Source of the DNA: Lucinisca nassula
Taxonomy: Eukaryota; Mollusca; Bivalvia; Lucinida; Lucinidae
Assembly: GCA_963580285.1 (NCBI GenBank)
Contig: OY757026.1
Coordinates: 83,674,651-83,738,650, forward strand
DNA length: 64,000 bases
Reading direction: 5' to 3'
How positions within the stretch are numbered: position 1 is the first letter of the stretch; each line of letters begins with the position of its first letter. The position numbers were made by a program, and so were the translations under genes. This document shows, piece after piece, positions 1 to 10,575 of the stretch. Under the pieces are notes generated by a model. That model searched no databases and had not been told where the DNA came from. It saw only the letters and a list, made by a program, of their open reading frames with translations.

Positions 1-765
1 GGCAATAAGTAAGATATCTGGATAGGATGTGTTCAAGACTCCGTCATCGACCAAACACGTTTTTCCGTATACTGTAAAGTTGTTCATTTTGACTTCGTGA
101 GTAAAAGTTCCGTAACCCCAAATCATTGGTAGAGCAGTAGTTCCAGCGACGACGTATACTGATAAGCAAATTGCTTTAGAGAGTTTCACTGTAAATTTCG
201 GTTTCAATGGAGTGCATATGCTCCTAAATCTTTCAACAGCGATTGCAACCAGAACGAAAGACGACGTATTGTTCATCCATGCTGTAAGAAATCGAGAAAA
301 TTTGCAAAGTATCGGATAGTCAAATGTCCAGAAATGCGCAATTAGGTAGATTTCCACTGGGAGGCTGAGTAGGCAGTTAATAAGATCGCTGAATGTCAGA
401 GCCATAATAAAATAACTGGCTGTATTCCTCTTCATTTTAGTAAGATAAACGACAAAAGCGAGCAAATTTCCTGGTAATCCAACAATCAGTAATATAATAG
501 CTAATATAAATGATGGTGTTAGAATCTGAAAATATGTTTGGTTCATTTTCTCTAAAACCATCTCAGGTGACCAAAACGAATGTGCCAACGTGCCCAGCGA
601 CGCATCCAGTGGCAACTCGAGATAGTCTGACAGAAATGACGTATTGATCACCTCGGAACCGTTATTTGCCCTCTGCACAGGAGTATCCATTACCATGTTA
701 ATTTTACTACCATCGCCAGCGCTATAGGTCATTCTCGATTCATTCATTGTCTTGTAGATTGTCAT
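1..765 (-). CDS. Rhodopsin-class (class A) GPCR, N-terminal part, runs off the left edge
   Basis: An uninterrupted minus-strand frame of 255 codons reads from Met at 763-765 to base 1. An in-frame TAA at 784-786 limits the start; Met-7 and Met-12 are alternative starts. The ~78-residue N-terminus has N-glycosylation sequons at about N8, N35, N41 and N75. TM1 (~82-107) holds the GLPGN motif with Asn-100; TM2 (~117-138) holds SDL with Asp-127; Trp-146 lies in the first extracellular loop; Cys-154 opens TM3 and can pair with Cys-237 of loop 2. TM3 ends with ERF (178-180) in place of DRY, followed by TM4 (~196-218). TM5-TM7 lie outside the window. The pattern fits plasma-membrane peptide or orphan receptors of the class A expansions common in molluscs; the ligand cannot be told. 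No intron is needed in this part. It could be an intact gene or a pseudogene broken further left. Confidence 0.9.
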   Translation of the reverse strand, partial: MTIYKTMNESRMTYSAGDGSKINMVMDTPVQRANNGSEVINTSFLSDYLELPLDASLGTLAHSFWSPEMVLEKMNQTYFQILTPSFILAIILLIVGLPGNLLAFVVYLTKMKRNTASYFIMALTFSDLINCLLSLPVEIYLIAHFWTFDYPILCKFSRFLTAWMNNTSSFVLVAIAVERFRSICTPLKPKFTVKLSKAICLSVYVVAGTTALPMIWGYGTFTHEVKMNNFTVYGKTCLVDDGVLNTSYPDILLIA

Positions 766-1924
766 ATACACTACTGTGCCTATTTACGTCCTATTTTAAT
801 TAACTCTTGTAAGCTGCAATGAATATTGTTCTGGCAGAACCATTTTTCGTCTTTTGTTACTTTCCAGAAACATGATAATATAACACACACTGTCTCTATA
901 GAAGAATAGGTTTGTGCATATGAAACATCGCAATAATTTTGTCCAGAAAATTGCTATTCAACACTGTGATACAACAATTCCTCACCGTTACACAAGTTGC
1001 GAAGTGTACATCCAGTTTTAACTAAATACATATTTTTCATTTAAGCTTGGACTTTATTTGAAGACGATTACGAATGCTTAAAGTCATCGTTTCAACTTCT
1101 TAAGTCATCTATAAAACGATGATTTGCAGCGTCGGGTGCATAACATCATCTCATGCGATATAGATTATAGATTTCAATGTACGTATTTATAACATTATCA
1201 CCTGTCATAACTCATTTGCATTTCAATGCACACTAAGAATATTTAACGTTATCCTGTAGAGAATTTAAAATATTATCCATCTTTAACATTTTATCTAAAT
1301 ATTGACCCAGATAAGAAGTGTCTCGAAAATCAGACATCATGTTGGAATGATCTGAGACCATATATCAGACTTAAAAACGATAACATTGAAGATATATCAG
1401 ACTTAAAAAACGATAAGATTAAGATAAAAAGGATAACTCTTTCTAGAACATATTTAACAAGACCAGTATCTGGCCTACATTGTTCATCTTCTCTCTAGAA
1501 CTCCCTTGTCAATATATGCTTGTTGAATGACTAGATTCAATGAATCACATTTCAACTAATTCGTTTACTGCAAAGTTGAATTGTCTGTGTATACTTATTC
1601 GAAGTCATTTGAAAGTTATGTATGCTTGGGTCCAGGTCTTTCTCTCAAACTATCTCAAATCAGAAGACATCTAGGACGTTTTTTTATTTGGTTGTTAAAA
1701 TCGATGTATAAGACCTCAGTATATCAGTTTCTGTCACTGTTGATTATCTGAAATCAAGAAAAATGAATTAGTTATGGATTTCTCATAAAGATATTTATTT
1801 GCTTTAAGATCATTACAGTCAGCTCTCCTTATACCGAAATTGATATGTTACGTAATGACAGTTCCTAAGCTCAAGATAAGAAATGCTAATTGGGCTAGTC
1901 AAGAATATAAAAATCTTAGGCCTA
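766..1924. other. Sequence upstream of the GPCR, no further gene seen
   Basis: This AT-rich stretch would hold the promoter and any 5' untranslated exon of the minus-strand GPCR. I see no coding potential on either strand. A ~24-bp segment containing ATATATCAGACTTAAAAA is duplicated at about 1360-1383 and 1392-1415. No defined promoter element can be supported. Confidence 0.5.
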
Positions 1925-2348
1925 CATAGGTGTGAGGGTTGCATAGAAAAAAATCGTTCCGAGGGCCACAGTCCGGCATTACGAGGCGTGCCGAGAGATG
2001 CCGGAATCGATCCCGAGGAACGAATTTTCTATACAACCCTCACACCCATCTTAGATTCTTTTTCTTGCACATCTTCCATTTCCGAGCGTGGATTTTTAAC
2101 AAAGCAGTCACTTCGGTTTCCGCCGTCCACCATTTGTGATGACAATGGTGCGATATTTAATGTATCCATGTGACTTGCTGTGACGTCATCCTTAACGACG
2201 TCGCATGTGAGTAAGTATTCAACCAGTGCATATCAAACACGTGAGAATTTTCAATTTTCTTACAATGTTCCTGGGTAAGAACACCAGGGTGAGAACAGAA
2301 TTTCTATACCAGGTTAAACCACGGATTTCCTTATCTGGTGTGCAAGAA
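1925..2348 (+). mobile_element. FoldA foldback element, centre and right half
   Basis: The central imperfect hairpin (about 1928-2050, GTGAGGG... to ...CCCTCAC) is followed by the right arm. The arm ends with the FoldA terminus TCTGGTGTGCAAGAA at 2334-2348. The left arm seen in the full copy at 32420-33100 is missing. Open frames across the hairpin are by-products of the inverted repeat. Confidence 0.7.
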
Positions 2349-2427
2349 TAATGAATTAAATATCCCAGGAATCAAATGTTGCGGATATTTGTCAGAATCG
2401 TCTCAGTAAAGCGATTCTCATAAATGT

Positions 2428-2709
2428 CATCACAAAAACACGCACATATTATTTTGACCCTCTCGAACCAGATATTTATATGGTAAAACTCGGGTTTGCA
2501 GGGGTAAACATTATTTTTCTTATTTCTGCTCTAAGATATAGATTGTGGGTACTCGTTAGAACCGCTTCGATGCGGCGGTTCTAACGAGTATCCACAATCT
2601 ATATTTTGAGCAGAAATAAGAAAAATATCACAATTTTTTTCATCTGAAAATTTTCATTTTTTCGACGATAAATGTTTCAATGTGTTTGTATAGGCGTGTT
2701 TTCGTAATG
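2428..2709 (+). mobile_element. PalB palindromic MITE, full length
   Basis: Ends are CATCACAAAAACACGC and ...GCGTGTTTTCGTAATG, an imperfect terminal inverted repeat. The centre (about 2538-2610) is the palindrome GTGGGTACTCGTTAGAACCG and its complement, flanked by CTTATTTCTGCTC / GAGCAGAAATAAG. Length is 282 bp. The element has no coding capacity, and no target duplication longer than 2 bp is evident. Confidence 0.85.
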
Positions 2710-3164
2710 GAACAACATATGTTTCCTGGAGTAATTTAACGCAGAAGGCCATTTTCTTTTCTAATTTACTACTCTTAATTTGGATTTAGTATCCCGACAT
2801 CCTGTCGGTCAGCTACCAGCGAGTTTAAATTCAAAACACAATCTGTGTATTTTACATAGCAAACTACTGCAATATACAATTAAGACACGCCTCAAACGCC
2901 AATTAAGGCCATACACCAGAATGAAAACATAAGTGTTTGTGGGTCATTTGGGCTTCTAGCACACGGTAACCTAAAATATACGTCCATTAAACAAGTGCTT
3001 GTATATTGCTTGATCCAGATTTAGAATTCTTTGATGACCAACAATTGAGTCTCAAACTAACTTGATGCAAAGAGATTCAGAGAAAGTTACTTCATAGAAG
3101 TTTGCAGGGCTTTGTGTCCATCGGTAGCCTATAGTTCAGGTTGATTTTGCTGGAATTTTAGAGG

Positions 3165-3890
3165 TTTTTCTCCTGAGACATCCTATGGCGTTTATAAATC
3201 GGTTTGCCAGAGTTTCTAGTCATGTAACTAACTTCAACACTCGTAATAAATTTTAACTGCTAAACTTCTTTATCAATAAGGATTATTGGTATCATAAACA
3301 ACGCAAAGCCTTTTCAAAATTTTATAGACGCCATTCCGATTTCATTTCTAAATTTAATGTTGGACTTTAATCTTTTCTATAATAAGGTCTATCGGAACTT
3401 TAATGGTGCCTTACATACATTCAGAAAAATATATACTTGCAATGACTTCAGGACCCAATTTCGTAAAATCTTTCTTCGATATTAAAAGATTGGGTACAGC
3501 ATATATGTTATACGACAGACTTCATGCATGGTAGTTAACCTAATCACCGTTGACAACTTTGCTTCCCTCTTTAATTGCACGCCGTTGGGTCAGGCCTCGT
3601 ATTCTATGACGGTTCCAGCGTTAAGGCTTACGGAGAATTAGAGATAATGTAATTTTAGCTGATGCTGGTTGGTGCCTGATGTTCTGTCTCTGGTCGGGCC
3701 CATCGGAGTCTAACTGTTGGTTTTCTTTTGCTCCAGCACTTCAGTGGTTTCTTGATATTGTGGTCTCGGAGATGTTGCACTGATGAGTTAGGAGGCCTTC
3801 ATGCGGAGTGAACAAATCATTTGTCTAAATCGCGACGGAAGTAAGGGCGAGGATTGCAGCTGCGTAAAATCTATTTAAGACCCCACCCCC
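3165..3890 (+). pseudogene. Penelope-like reverse transcriptase, C-terminal fragment plus 3' pLTR
   Basis: Broken frames from 3171 to ~3645 give peptides matching the C-terminal part of the element at 56-58 kb (SYGVY; FARVSSHVTNFNTRNK) and continue further than that copy does (KAFSKFYRRH; FNCTPVGQAS). At least three small indels and an in-frame stop break it. From ~3650 the sequence matches the untranslated/pLTR segment also found at 34690-34915 and 55540-55990. It is dead. Confidence 0.75.
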
Positions 3891-4077
3891 TCTTACGTGG
3901 AGGAGAAAACCGGAATATCAGGAGATAACCTCCAACCATGGTCATTCAAGCCCTGCTCTGCCACATAAGAAACCCCTGAATCGACCCCTGGTTCACGGCA
4001 GGGACATATCTATGCCTGATGAATGCCCATTGAGTATTTGAGTATTAATCTAAAAACCTACTGTCTCTACTTCTTTG

Positions 4078-4704
4078 CTTGAGAAGACACACCTAATAAA
4101 TGTGACCCCCTTAAACCCCACTTTTAAACAGAAAAAAAAACAGGGGTTTACGGTGGTAAACATTATTTTTATTATTTCTGCTCAAAAACATATGTTGTGG
4201 GTACTCGTTAGAACCACCTCATCGAGGCGGCTCTAACGAGTTCCCACAATCTATGTTTTGAGCAGAAAAATTAAAAAAATTCACAAGAATCAGAATCAAA
4301 ATTGTTACTGGTAACACGTCAAATGACATTCATACATCACGGCCCCCGCCCATCGGGGCTTGAATAAATAGATGAACTGCATGATGCTTCCACGCAGAGC
4401 TGAAACCGACCCACATACGAGTACTGATAAACCGCTTAGAGAATCTAAGACTGCCCAGGTAAGGCGGTGCGAAACCATATTGGTTTCAATGGGCGGCAGG
4501 GCTTGAGATGTCATTTTATCTCAGTGTAGAGTAAAAGTCCCACAAAATTGGAAGCAACGTCTCTTTACAGTGTTGACCGGGACGCTAAACCTCAAATCAA
4601 ACAAACAAAACAAAGTAAATTATACATCAGGATTTTTATCTGAATATTTTCACTTTTTGGTGATAAAATTTTCAGTATATTTGAGTAGGCGTGTTTTCGT
4701 AATA
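4078..4704 (+). mobile_element. PalB MITE interrupted by SINE-1
   Basis: A PalB left part (GACCCCCTTAAACCCC, then the palindrome at about 4195-4250) and right end (...GTAGGCGTGTTTTCGTAATA at 4704) are separated by a SINE-1 copy at 4340-4621 with its target duplication. The outer left end is diverged. Confidence 0.8.
4340..4621 (+). mobile_element. SINE-1 retroposon, with 8-bp target duplication
   Basis: The head GGCCCCCGCCCATCGGGGC leads to the body AAACCGCTTAGAGAATCTAA and the tail GGGACGCTAAACCTCAAATC plus an A-rich end. It is flanked by ATACATCA at 4332-4339 and 4622-4629, the signature of target-primed retrotransposition. The head has no tRNA A/B boxes that I recognise. The CGTTAAAC tail is shared with LINE-type sequences in this window. 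Confidence 0.85.
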
Positions 4705-4967
4705 ATATATAAAGAACGGAGAATGATAGCTTTTTCACTTCTATGATTGCTATCATAGTAGCAAAAAATACGTATCGTTTTCTTCAATTACAGTTGAAGA
4801 GACAATTTTGTTTGTCGTTGTCATTGATTTTCTGGAATTGCTTAAGATTGGTGTCCAATATGAATAATGAAAACTATTTATGGTAAACGGGCGAATATCA
4901 CCAATATACATATATTACTACTCTGTTGAACTTATTACACAACTAGAACGTTGTCAAGTCTGAAAAT

Positions 4968-5215
4968 GACCACGTTAACAAGTCCGTGAGATGAAGACCT
5001 ATCTAAATATGTTCTATGAAATAGTTAAAAAAAAACACATTTTAAATAGAAAAATGGGTTTTACAGGGGTGTACATTATGTTCTTTTTTCTTCGGCAAAA
5101 CATGATAAGGCGGTTCAAACGACCACACACTATCAATGTTTGGACTAACATTTAGAAAAAAAACAACAACAAAAAACAAACAACAACAACAACAACAAAA
5201 AATCGCAAGTTACAT
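4968..5215 (+). mobile_element. Degenerate PalB (B2 subfamily)
   Basis: It begins with AACAAGTCCGTGAGATGAAG, as in the B2 copies at 5614 and 31917. It retains the GGTTTTACAGGGGTGTACAT arm and a decayed palindrome (AAGGCGGTTCAAACGACC). The right end is lost in an A/C-rich low-complexity tract. Confidence 0.55.
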
Positions 5216-5613
5216 CTGGAACATGCTAGTTCTGAAGATAATGAATACGACTTTTTAGCACAAGGTGTGCTTTCGCACCAAAGATCTCGCACCAGAGATA
5301 CTTTTCTCTTAGTTAAATAATGTTTATCAGTATAATATGAAATAACTACGCATCAGATAGAAATATGAACTTGTCGTTATGGCAGAGAAACTTTATCGCA
5401 CCACTGCAATTTAAATTATGGGTGCGATGGTATTTTCTTGCTAAGGCCGGGGACGTACATGTAACTACTTTATCTGTTTATGTAGTATGCAGACGGTGAC
5501 GACCCGAATTCGACTTTGCAGCTGCACAAGAGGAACTAGGGCATCACTGTTTGTTTTTTATGCGCGATAAGTGTCCTTTTTTGCCGCGCCTGCTTTTAGC
5601 ATGGCGCGGTATA

Positions 5614-5893
5614 CATCACGTGAACAAGTCCGTGAAATGAAGACCCCCCTAAACCCCACATTATATAGAGAAAACTGGGGTTTACGGGGGTATACATTAT
5701 TTTTCTTATTTCTGCTCCAAAACATAGGTTGTGGGTACTCGTTAGAACCGCCTCAATGAGGCGGTTCTAACGAGCACCCACAACCTATGTTTGCACTATT
5801 AATAAGAAAAATATCACAGATTTTCATAAGAAAAGTAGCCATTCTGGAGATATGGAAAAATGAACTATATCGCACGGGTGTGTTTTCGTAATG
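5614..5893 (+). mobile_element. PalB (B2 subfamily) MITE, full length
   Basis: Its 280 bp begin CATCACGTGAACAAGTCCGT and end ...GGTGTGTTTTCGTAATG. The central palindrome (about 5728-5790) is GGTACTCGTTAGAACCGCC and its near-perfect complement. TA on both sides could be a 2-bp target duplication. The two long frames reading into the centre are mirror artefacts. Confidence 0.85.
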
Positions 5894-5904
5894 TAGGCGT
5901 CTGG

Positions 5905-6580
5905 TTTTCCATCCATTCGTCAAGGCGTCAACATTTGCGACCACCCTAGCGTTCACCCTGACGGTCAAGTTTATTTCTCAAGAACTATAAAAGCCTCATT
6001 AATGCTACTTGGTACAAACTTGAATCTGGGGATGGCAACTTAAATGTAAGCATCAATATTTGATCCTGACCTACATTTCATGGTTCACTGACTTTGTAAA
6101 ATATTGCGACCACCCTAGCATAAGAGCTTCATTAATGACACTTGGTACAAACTTGTATCTGGGGATGGGAACTGAAATGCAAGCATCCATATTTGACCTT
6201 GACCTACATTTAATGGGACACTGACTTTGTAAAATATTTCGACCACCCTAGCGTTCACCCTAATGGTCAAGTTTATTTCTCAAGAACTATAACCGCTTCA
6301 ATAATGATGCTTGGTACAAACTTGTATCTGGGGATTGGAACTTAAATGCAAGCATCCGTATTTGACCTTGACCTACATTTTATGGTTCAATGACTTTGTA
6401 AAATATTACAACCACCCTAGCGTTCACCCTAAGTTCATTTCTCAATAATTATTAGGGCTTCATAAATGATACGTCGTACAAGCTTGCCTTTAAGAATGGC
6501 AGCTTTTATGCAAGCATCTAAGTTTAACCTTGGACTAGATCTTATGGTTCGGTGACTTTGTGCCCCACAGGCGCGACGTA
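5905..6580 (-). repeat. Tandem satellite array, ~175-bp monomer (same family as 44540-45900)
   Basis: About four monomers each contain CCACCCTAGCGTTCACCCT, TTTATTTCTCAAGAACTAT, TTGGTACAAACTTG and CACTGACTTTGTAAAATAT. The array begins at the remnant TCGTCAAGGCGTCAACATTT, the reverse complement of the sequence that ends the other array just before its ACGG microsatellite. Monomers are diverged. The arrangement matches tandem-repeat-bearing bivalve elements. Confidence 0.85.
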
Positions 6581-6630
6581 GCCTTCGGCGGAATTCTTGT
6601 TACTATCTTGCAGCATATAAGTTGCATATT

Positions 6631-6858
6631 TTACGGGCCTCCGTGGCCTAGTGGTTAAGAGCGCTGACTCTTGATCATTAGGTCTCTCACCGCTGTGGTT
6701 CGAGCCTCGCTCGGATCACATGTGAGACGCCAAGTTCTGCAACGGAAGGACAGGTGGTTTTTCTCCGGGTACTCTGGGTTTCGCCCACGTCTGATTAACG
6801 ATCGGCTCGATATGAGTGAAATAATCTTGAAAGGGCCGTAAAACCAAAACAAAAAAAA
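6631..6858 (+). mobile_element. SINE-3, tRNA-derived, with 12-bp target duplication
   Basis: A Pol III A-box-like TGGCCTAGTGGTTAAGAGC and B box GTGGTTCGAGCCTCGCT form the head. The body ends CTTGAAAGGGCCGTAAAACC plus poly-A. It is flanked by AAGTTGCATATT at 6619-6630 and 6859-6870. It is not a functional tRNA gene because no acceptor stem closes. Confidence 0.9.
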
Positions 6859-6914
6859 AAGTTGCATATTCTCCTACATTAATTTAGTACCACCTCAGCA
6901 TTTGTCATGTAGAA

Positions 6915-7062
6915 TCCTCCGTGGTGTAATGGTTATGCTAATCTCCATGTAAACCAGGGGTCGCAGGATCGATCCTGGGCTTCTCCAGACTTTTGGATGA
7001 GTCTGTAAACCGAGGTCCCGTCTCCGAATGACCTTAGCTGTTGGTGAGACGTAAAACTCAAA
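6915..7062 (+). mobile_element. SINE-2, tRNA-derived
   Basis: The head has A box GTGGTGTAATGGTTATGC and B box GGTCGCAGGATCGATCC. The body contains GACTTTTGGATGAGTCTG, and the end is GCTGTTGGTGAGACGTAAAA. Other copies are at 47521-47686 (minus) and 53666-53826 (plus). Confidence 0.85.
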
Positions 7063-7141
7063 CAGTCACGCACTTATATATCATGTAAATGACTGAAGCG
7101 ACTGCCTGTCTGCCGTAACGGAAATCCTGTGACGTGTCTTA

Positions 7142-7690
7142 CTTCACGAAAACAGGTCCGTATAATGAACTCCCCCATAAACCCAACTGTATACAGCAAA
7201 AACTGGGGTTTACGGTGGTAAACATTTTTTTTCTTATTTCTGTTCCAAGACGTAGGTTGTGGATACGCATTAGAATGAGGCGGTTCTAACATGCACCATA
7301 GATGGGCTGCATGATGCTTCAACGCAGAGTTTTAACCGACCGCACACGAGTACTGGTAAACCGCTTAGAGGATCTAAACCTGCGTAGGCAAAGGGGTGCG
7401 AGTCGGCCCGTCCAAGTTTATAGACCCTATTGGTTTCATTGGGTGGCAAGGCTTGAGATGTCATTTCATCTCAATGTCGGGTAAAAGTCCCACAAAATTA
7501 GAAGCAACGTCTCCAAAATGACCCTTACAATGTAGACGGGGGCGTTAAACCTCAAATCAAACAAAATCAAACAAAATAACATGCACCAACAACCCATGTT
7601 TGCAGTACAAATACAGATTTTCATCAGAAAAGTAACTAATTTCGAGATGTGAAAAAATCAACTATGTCGCACGGGTGTGTCATCGTAATG
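7142..7690 (+). mobile_element. PalB (B2) MITE interrupted by SINE-1
   Basis: The left end TTCACGAAAACAGGTCCGT and arm GGGGTTTACGGTGGTAAAC lead into the palindrome at 7256-7297. There SINE-1 has inserted, and the right half resumes at 7578 and ends ...GTGTGTCATCGTAATG. Confidence 0.8.
7299..7577 (+). mobile_element. SINE-1, 5'-truncated, with 10-11-bp target duplication
   Basis: It starts inside the head (TAGATGGGCTGCATGATGC) and ends with an A-rich tail. AACATGCACCA occurs on both sides (7288-7298 and 7578-7588), so the insertion point lies within the PalB palindrome. Confidence 0.85.
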
Positions 7691-7732
7691 CTTTTTGTAC
7701 CAGAAACCTCTAAACGGGTGACTGGGAAATAG

Positions 7733-7786
7733 TGCAGGCCCAGATCCTGATCACGTCTGATCACGGCATACACTGATTCCGAAAAG
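7733..7786. repeat. Degenerate HP65 hairpin
   Basis: AGGCCCAGATCCTGATCACG followed by TCTGATCACGGCATACACTG resembles the HP65 hairpins at 14818, 47936 and 62747, with a partly lost left arm. Confidence 0.45.
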
Positions 7787-8193
7787 TTCAGCCAACTGAC
7801 AAATAAATACCTGACACCTCTATAGACCACTTTTGAACTGTTCCAAAGGTGTTTCTTATTAGGAGGGACTGGATGTAGAAATTACAAGAAAGAATAACTG
7901 AACCCTTCGAAATAAGCGTTTAAACCAGATTTAGTCTTAATTTTAGGTGGTTTTAATAGTGGAATTTTTCTTAATTCTCAAACTTTGCTTGTGCCATGTG
8001 AAGTTCCGTTAAATAAATTTCCTTTATTTCTTATAGTTACTTTTTTCTTTGTGTTTTGTTACGAAATATTCTGGTTCGAGGCCTAAAAATGAAAACAAAA
8101 AGTTATTGTGTTACACTGATGGTCAATCCTCTATAACCCCACTGGTGTACCTCACTCAATATATACTGTACTTTCAGTTTGCAACTGTAGATC

Positions 8194-8491
8194 GCTCCCG
8201 CCCATCGGGGCATGAAGAAATAAATTGGGCTGAATGGTGCTACTACGTAGAGCTGAAACTGACCACACATGAGTACTGGTAAACCTCTTAGAAAGACTAA
8301 GCCTGCCCAGGCAAAGTGGTTTGAGTCAGACCATCAAGTGCATACAAGCCTTTTGGTTTCATTGAGCGACGTCATCTCCACTCAATGTCGTGTAAAAGTC
8401 CCACGAAATTGGAAGCAACGTCCCCAAAATGACCTATATACAGTGTTGACAGGGACGTTAAACCTCAAATCAATCAATCAATCAATCAATC
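8194..8491 (+). mobile_element. SINE-1
   Basis: A full-length but diverged copy from GCTCCCGCCCATCGGGGC to GACGTTAAACCTCAAATCAA, followed by a (CAAT)n tail at 8470-8491. Confidence 0.85.
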
Positions 8492-8494
8492 TCT

Positions 8495-9060
8495 AAAATG
8501 TAGCATGGTTTTTGTGCTAGAGACAGTAGGCCTATTAAATAACAGAGCACATTGTCGTTTTTCATTAATAAAAATTATTATCACTGCATCATAATCATAT
8601 TGCACACAGATTTCTCCTTTTTACAGCAGCATTATGACGATGGCATCGTCAAAATTCATAATTTGAGAGAACCATTGTTTATTTTGACGTAACTTAAGAA
8701 ATATATCAGCTATAAATAAATAGATCTAGTTTAGTCATTGAACTGTTGAGAAATAAATCACAGTTTGGAAGTAAATTAGTAAAGTGCATCAAATCAGGAG
8801 CGCGTAGCGCCAGTGGTCTGTCTACATACACTGGCCTGGCCGGCAAACCGTGATTTACCACTCAAACATTCACACACTAGTACTGATCTATTTCTACTCT
8901 AACACAGTGAAAATCAGCAAAATATTATTAACATCCCAACCTTTCGCCATTGATAGAAGAACCGCCGCCAAAATTATTGACTGTAACGCGTATGCATTTA
9001 AGTCACTTTTTAACGTTTTCGATGCCAGAAAATGACGTTATTCCACCTAACGTCAAAGAA
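8495..9060. other. No recognisable feature
   Basis: AT-rich sequence in which I can support no gene or repeat family. ACACTGTGAAAATCAGCAAA at about 8902-8921 matches the end region of the piggyBac-like elements at 52 kb and may be a remnant of one. Confidence 0.4.
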
Positions 9061-9342
9061 CATCACGAAAATACGCCTATATAATTTTGACCCCCTTGAA
9101 CCCCACTTTTATATAGTAAAACTGGGGTTTCCAGGGTATACCTTATTTTTCTTATTTCTGCTCTAAAATATAGATTGTGGCTACATGAGGCGGTTCTAAC
9201 TCGATGAGGCGGTTCTAACGAGTGCCCACAACCTATATTTTGAGCAGAGATAAGAAAAATATCACATTTTTTTCATCCTAAAATTTTCATTTTTTCGGCG
9301 ATAAAGGTGGCAATGTATTTGTATAGGCATGTTTGCGTAATG
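9061..9342 (+). mobile_element. PalB (B1) MITE, full length, rearranged palindrome
   Basis: Its 282 bp run from CATCACGAAAATACGCC to ...GCATGTTTGCGTAATG. The centre is abnormal: GAGGCGGTTCTAAC occurs twice in direct order (about 9186 and 9207) where the left arm should be, as if the hairpin arm was re-copied during repair. Confidence 0.8.
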
Positions 9343-9564
9343 AACTAGGAGTGACGCCATACGCGCCACACTCTATTTTTCTTGTGATTTATTGCAGAAT
9401 AAATCACTTTTCCTTTCCACTTGTTATATAGGCGTTATGTGTTATTAAGTGACGTCCCATGAGTTAATGTATTCGTTGCTGTATGAACATTGCGCTCGAG
9501 AAATGACGCAGGAGTGCATGGATAAAAATAGTCTGTTATTATAAGAATCTGATATGGGGTTCTG

Positions 9565-9900
9565 TTGTAGATGAGCGTTTCCAACCCGAGGGATGACCGT
9601 GCTGAGCAGAACCGAGGCTACGCCGAGGTTCCGCTCAGCACGGTCATCCCGAGGGTTGGAAGCGCCAATCTACAAGAAAACCCCATATTGGATTCTTTTT
9701 CTTGCACAACACATCCGGTTAGTTTTGACAGCTCGCACATGTATATTGTTTACAAAATAAAAGTAGTGCGGAAGTAGTTCGGGCAGTTGAATAGAATTGA
9801 ACCGCATTTATGTTAGTTGCCTGGGTCGGAGCACCAGGGTCAGAACATAAATTTCTATCCCAGGGTAAAATCACGGATTTCCTTGTCTGGTGTGCAAGAA
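9565..9900 (+). mobile_element. FoldA element with a different central hairpin
   Basis: The centre (about 9570-9662) is a long inverted repeat from GATGAGCGTTTCCAACCCG to CGGGTTGGAAGCG around GAGGCTACGCCGAGG. It is immediately followed by the FoldA arm CATATTGGATTCTTTTTCTT and the FoldA terminus TCTGGTGTGCAAGAA (9886-9900). The arm is the one in the 32420-33100 copy but the core is unrelated. Much of the right arm is deleted. An ORF over the hairpin is a palindrome artefact. Confidence 0.65.
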
Positions 9901-10050
9901 ATTTTATTCTATCCTATTCCGTCTGATTTGATCTGATCTGATGTGACCTGGTCCAGTGTGGTCTGGTTTGGTACATTCTATTTTATTCTCTTCTTTCTGA
10001 TCCGATCCGATGTGGTCTGGTATATTCTATTCTTTTCTATTCTATTCAAG
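9901..10050. repeat. Pyrimidine-rich simple sequence
   Basis: Degenerate TTCTATTC/GATCTGAT/GGTCTGGT runs. They resume at 10361-10420 after the SINE-1 insertion. Confidence 0.6.
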
Positions 10051-10350
10051 GTGCCCCCGCCCATTGGGGCTTGAAGAAGTAAATGGGCTGCATGAAGCTT
10101 CCACGCAGAGCTGAATCCGGTCCGCACACGAGTACTGGTAAACCGCGTAGAGGATCTTAGCCTGCCCAGGTTAGGCGGTGCGAGTCGGACCGTCCATGCT
10201 TATAAACCCTATTGGTTTCATTGGGCGACAGGGCTTGAGATGTCATTTCATCTCAATGTCGGGTGAAAGCCCCACACAATTGGGAGCAACGTCTCCAAAA
10301 TGACCTACATAGTGTTGACAGGGACGTTAAAAATCAAACCAAACAAACAA
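10051..10350 (+). mobile_element. SINE-1 with 13-bp target duplication
   Basis: A full copy of 300 bp flanked by TATTCTATTCAAG at 10038-10050 and 10351-10363. The head is GTGCCCCCGCCCATTGGGGC and the tail CGTTAAAAATCAAACC. This is one of the best copies for defining the element's boundaries. Confidence 0.9.
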
Positions 10351-10575
10351 TATTCTATTCAAGTTTAATGTAGCCTAATCTGACCGAATCTGTTCTATTC
10401 CATTCTTTTTTGTCTAGAGAATCCCTCTATGCAGGATAAGATCTAGCAGACGGCACCATTCTTAACAATATTGAATGACATAAAATAACCACACAACACA
10501 CTGGTCTGTCGTTCATAACAGCCAAAGTTTACAAGTTACAGCAAACAAAAACAAAAACTCAACACGCTCAGGTTT

